From: Sinohyriopsis cumingii
Taxonomy: Eukaryota > Mollusca > Bivalvia > Unionida > Unionidae
Length of the DNA stretch: 64,000 bases
NCBI GenBank assembly: GCA_028554795.2
Contig: CM068838.1
Coordinates: forward strand, 87,734,944-87,798,943
Direction: 5' to 3'
This document shows positions 53,417 through 59,400 of this stretch, one piece after another (position 1 is the first letter of the stretch; each line of letters begins with the position of its first letter). The notes below the pieces were generated by a model that was not told where the DNA came from, made no database searches, and worked only from the letters and a program-made list of their open reading frames with translations. Made by a program: the position numbers and the translations under genes.

Positions 53417-56400
53417 CTTTGTTCTAAATGAAAAAATCTAACCTCCCAATTGCAGCCATGTCAAAATCAGTCATTAATTTTGCACCAGACACAAAGTTTG
53501 CACTAATATCTGCCCAAGTAATTACATTTTTTATGATTTTATTGTCTTTATTATTATTGTTATTATTATTATTATTATAGTTCTTCTCAATTATCCAGAC
53601 ACACAATTATTGTAACATCTTTCCTTCAAAACCTCTATATATAACTGTACCAGGATATACTTTCTGGCATCAATCTCTCAGCCCACTTTGTCTTGTCATT
53701 TGTTCTTAACTTAGAATTAGGTCAAAACATACTGCCTGGTTCACAATGTTACAGACACAAGAAACCACTCGTCTATTATTCCTGCACAATTCTGTACTGT
53801 TATATCTCATGTTGTAAACTGCCCTAGTGATTCTAACATACAGGAGTCCAGAATTTTTTTGTAGATTGTGTGTTAAATGTTTGTTTATTATATATACATT
53901 TTTTTTCTTTCTCCCCTGATGAAGAGCTTGCTTAGCACAAAACACTGGGAAACCATTCTGAATTAAGACAAATTCCCAGTGGCTAATATGTATTTAACCA
54001 GTTTATTGAAAATATGGATTAAATATACATTTTCTACATGCATGCAATGTTTGTTTCTTATTATTTCCAAAGCACTACATAAAAACGGGAAAAATTCAAG
54101 TCTATGATGCAATCAATGTAAAGCATGTTACAAATTCCCATGGAAGACAGTCTGTTTCATACAGACAACTTACTTCCCATACCAAGAGTGAAGCACGCAT
54201 ATTACACTTTAACAGATAACATCTTACCCCAATTATAGCTGATGAGAAGTCTGGTGATGTTCCATCGCTCAAAACTGGCGGTGAGATAGAACTGACAGGC
54301 ATCAAGTTTCAAGTACGCACCAAATGCTTTAGTGTAGCCCAACTGGGGAATGGTGAAATCCACACAGACATCAAAACGCATGCAGTTCGATGAGATGAAG
54401 TAATAAAGATTCTTGAGGAGTTTTGGGTCACGGATGGGTGGCATGGTGAAGGTTCTATTTAACAACTTGCAGTCTGTTGCAATAAAATATCAAAGCTATA
54501 TCAGTAATATTAAAGCCATAACTTAGCCAACAATCAAAGCATTGCTTAAAAATGTGTGACTGGTGAGAGTGAAATTGTTGCAGAAATGAAATGTCTTAGC
54601 TCCAGAACAATTAAACCGACATACAAAGAAAATCCATCCAAGGATTGGGAAAGATAAGCTAATAAAAAACTTTAACCAAAACCTTACTGCATATTTTTCC
54701 ATGACTGTGATTTTAACCCGACAGTCATGGAAGCATGCATGTGTGTCAATAAATGAATTGGCATATGGCCTTTTCAATTATAAAAGAAATTCATCATATG
54801 CTATCAATTTCGCATTAGAAATGCCAATAATGTGAATTAGAGTAATGTTTCCAATAGATTTATAACTGTGGTGGCAAGTAGGTGCCAGCTAGCTCAGCCA
54901 AGTCACCATCCCTATTCCCCATGCCTGCTGTGTTTAAAAAATATTGGCTGATGCCAGCAACAGAAAATATCAGAGTAATTTATAATCTTGGACACAAATA
55001 AACGTTGCAAATATGTGTTGTGTGTTTTCTGAATTACAGTTCCTTTGGTTTTGTAAAACTTTCTGAAGCATACAAATTAGATAGTCAAGTCAGGAACAGA
55101 AATGTAATCTACTGGTATCCACCAATCCAGCCAATCAACCCTGAATTAGCCATATGTCAATGATATTAGGAAATAAAAAATAGTTTACAAATCTGAAAAT
55201 TGTAAAGATAAGAAATAATCTTATGATTCTAATGAATGCTATCATATTTTCAGTTAAATTCAGTTTGAAATGGAGTACTTGCTCAATGAGTATGAAGATT
55301 TGGCATATTCATTTACAACTACAGGTGTGTGTTGTGTGTGTGTGTGTGTGTGAAAAATAATAATAATATAATTTAGGTAAACAATGGTGAATCCAGTTGG
55401 GGATGCATTGGTAACAAACACAATGGTTTTATTGTTGATGGTTCAATAATTATTATATTAGTAATTATCAGCTTTAAAAGAATCAAATATCTTTTTCAGA
55501 AACAAGACAGAAGCAGTGATCAGATAATGTTTTTCTTCAAGAATGCAACAGATCTTGCAAGATTATTAAATCAAACTTGTTTATTTTGTCACCAAAGGTA
55601 TGCAGTACTTGAAAAGACTTTGGTTAAATTATCGCAAAATTTTATAAGCCATGTAACAATCTAACCCTACAATATTTCAGTCATATTTAACGGCAAAGCA
55701 ATTATCTGTACTATTACTATATCAAGACTAAACTCAAGGAAACAATCACTTCATTTTAAAGTGCTGAGTACCATGTAACTATACCTAGATCATCTGTGCG
55801 AAGTGCAGCCTCGAGTTCAGCTCTGGTTCCAGTGGTCAACAGACCTCTTTCCTGCAGAGTGGATTTCAGCGCCTGCAATGTCATATTCTCAGGGCGGGGA
55901 CATGGAGGCGTCCCTGCAAGCAGTTCCTGCAAAGATAAAAACTTATCTTGTGAATTTTATACACTAAAATGTTAATTATCCAGATGACAATTATGTGGAT
56001 TTTATTGCCAATGTCCCCTGAAATCAGTACTTATTACAATGTACATACCAATTAAACTAATATGCCGAAGATAACACCAACATAATACAGAGTATCTTAA
56101 AATTCATATAGATCATTTAGTCATTCAGAACCATTTCAGTCATAAGTCTCATTTTACCTTTAAATGGCAACTATTAACTTTATCTGGATCCTCATACATT
56201 TGAATTTGATTGGAAAGGACATTAATTACACTCACCAAGAAATACTTACAGTAAAATCAATGCCAGATCATGTGGATATTTTTAGATAAGGTTAACCTAA
56301 AAGTGTGATTCAGTATAAATCAGATTGAATGTAATGTCCTGTAATGTCACAATGAAAGTAGTGCACTTTAAAAACAAATATTTACTATCCTGTTATTTGT

Positions 56401-59400
56401 TATGATAGATATGACATTCTCATTACTTTACCAAATTTAGGGCCTAGCTGCCATTGTAAAAGTCAAAAAATTTTTCTGGAGTTTTTTTATGACTTTTAAG
56501 GTGTAGAACATTCAGTATTCACGACTGAATAGGATTTGCTTTAAAAAAAACTATTTTTTAACTTTTAGAATAACAATTAAATTTGATTTCAATCTGACTA
56601 AATGTACATACATGATCTGTATGACTTTCACTATAACAGAAATAAAAAATAAACACACATTATAATTTAATTCAGTTATATTTCCTATAGTATTAGAAAT
56701 AAGCACATTATCTTTCTTAAGAAAAATAAATGTAATTAGGAGAAAGAGAGAAATACAAAGAAAATAAGTTTATTACTACAATTAATAATGGCTAAGTGAG
56801 TAATTTCTCATACAGAAATCCTAAGTTATTCAATTAAACAAATACTCATAAATGTCAGAACAAAATCATTCACTCATATGGGGAAACTGACAAATCTTAC
56901 CTTGAGAGGATATATTAAGTTCAGAAATATTAGCACTCAATATTTTAGATGCATTTACAGATTATTCAGTAAATTAATTACTTACAGAAGTAAAATAGCA
57001 TATAAGATGTGAAAGGGTTGATTTTCACAAGGCAGTTCTTGTACAGAAATGTCTAGCTGGAATTGCACCAGCGTATCTTCAGGATTTATTTCCACCTCAT
57101 TCAACACATTACCATCTAAGACCAACATCACATACAAACCTTTATTCAACAAAACAATGATGGCAGAGTAATCAAATTAAAACGGTCTAAGAACACCAGC
57201 ATGCTGTTAACTGATTACCTTATTGTTATAATTTGGAGAGTTTAAGATCTAATGCAGAATATTTTTGAGATGTTATAATAAAGGGATTAGGGAGTAGTCC
57301 ATATTGGCTTCTAAGACGATCATAAAAATCAACTGACCTTTGGCACAGGAGAGATAAAATGAACAGACCAACCATACAACCCCCTGCCCATAATCGAGTA
57401 AACACTTTTATTTGCATTGTTTACATGGTTTGTATTGTTCAAGATGTTTTAACATTAAAATTTACTTAATTACTGATACATACAACTGACAGTTTCAGTA
57501 CTTAATTACTGTTACATGCAACATACGACTTCAGTACTTAATTATTGAAATGTACAACATACAGCTTCAATACTTAATTACTGAATGTACAACATACAGC
57601 TTCAGTACTTAATTACTGAATGTACAACATATGGCTTCAGTACTTAATTACTGAAATGTACAATATATGGCTTCAGTACTTAATTACTGAAATGTACAAT
57701 ATATGGTTTCAGTACTTAATTACTGAAATGTACAATATATGGCTTCAGTACTTATTTACCGATACATAAAATATATGGCTTCAGTACTCAATTACTGATC
57801 CATACAACATACAGTTATCAGACACATCTAATACACATATTTCATTTCTCAGTTCAAATTTTTTAACCAAAATTTGATCATCCAAACTACCTATTATCCA
57901 AATGAAATCTGTCCCCCAACCCACAACCCACCCACCTTATGGGTCCAGATCATGAAAGCTGTAATGTACTAAGTTAAAGTAATTTAGAGATTTTCATTAG
58001 TAACTATGCAATTTAGTTTCTCATATTAGCTGATCTAATGATTACTGATTATTCACTCAATGAAAATTCAACATATTCATATCCATCTAAATGAATTACA
58101 AAAAATGACAAAGGAAATTAAAACTGAACAACTTTTTTGCAGGGGGACCCGAGTGGCCGAGTGGTCTAAAGTGCTCACCATTACAGATCACTGCCATCTC
58201 ACCTCTGTCTGCGTGGGTTCAAGTCTTGGGTTCAACCTATGTGGGTATGTGAGAAAGCTTGCCAGTAGCTTCTTGTGGGTCGGTGGTTCTTTCCCGGGTT
58301 TTCCGGGGTTCTTCCTCCACCATTAATACTGGCTGCCATGTATAGCCTATTTTGTGCTGAAAAATAGCGTTAAACCCCACAACAACAACAACAACAACTT
58401 TTTGCAGTGAAATCTATAATGTAAGCTAAGATCCACTTTGTTGATAATAGAGCTTAGAGATCTCATGTAAGTTTGAAGAAAATCCTCCAATATTTTTTGA
58501 AGACAAAATGACTTCATATTCTACATAGGGTCTATTTTGTTTGTTCTACTGATTACTCCTAACAAACTGCATAGATCCAGATCTTCTGGTGTATTATATG
58601 CCAGATGATCTAGGTATGTACTGTGTGCTGTTTGCAGTTGGATTCAACTTAAAAACAAGTATATACAGCATGTGTCTCTCGAGAAAGAACAGTATTATAA
58701 AGACCACCATATGCTAAATAATGCAAATATCAATGTAGTGGAAAAGTTTAGAATTTCATATACAAAAGCTACGGTTCTAAAACCAACCTCATACTTAACT
58801 TTAACTCAATATTAGGATTTTTGATGGGCTAATGCAAATCACCAATCATTGTGATGTCAGACATTTTAGTTGAATTTGAGTTTGTGCACAAAAATGTTTT
58901 ATAATCTTTGGGACAGGTCTGTTGAATTCTTACAATGGTGCAATTAAAGTACAATACAAACCTCAGGTAGTCCCAGCTCACTCAGTATCGTACTTGCTGC
59001 TACACTAGCAACTTCACCTGCCAATTTTTTACCAGTCTCCTTCAGTTTCTCCATCATATTATCTTTACTCAACATTTCTGTCCAGTTTACTGAAAAAAAG
59101 TTCCACAGACCTCAGTTCATCTCAACAGATAAAGAATAGCTGCATGTTTTATAATATCTAAATCATTCTTCCTCACGTGTCCTCCGCTTTTAACTTTCTT
59201 TCTTCTCAATAAATGAAGGTACATTTTCAAATATTGGAGAATTGTTCAATAATAAATGATAGCACATGGTTTGTTGCAAAGATAATATCAATAATAAATG
59301 ATAGCACATCGCTTGTTGCAAAGATAATATCAATAATAAATGATAGCACATCGCTTGTTGCAAAGATTATATCAATAATAAATGATATCACATGGCTTGC

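Larger units (their letters stand above)
55927..58961. other. Intron between the two parts of unit 1 T4
   Basis: Holds the 38-bp array and SINE B copy 2 (both listed); otherwise AT-rich sequence without exons. Confidence 0.6.
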
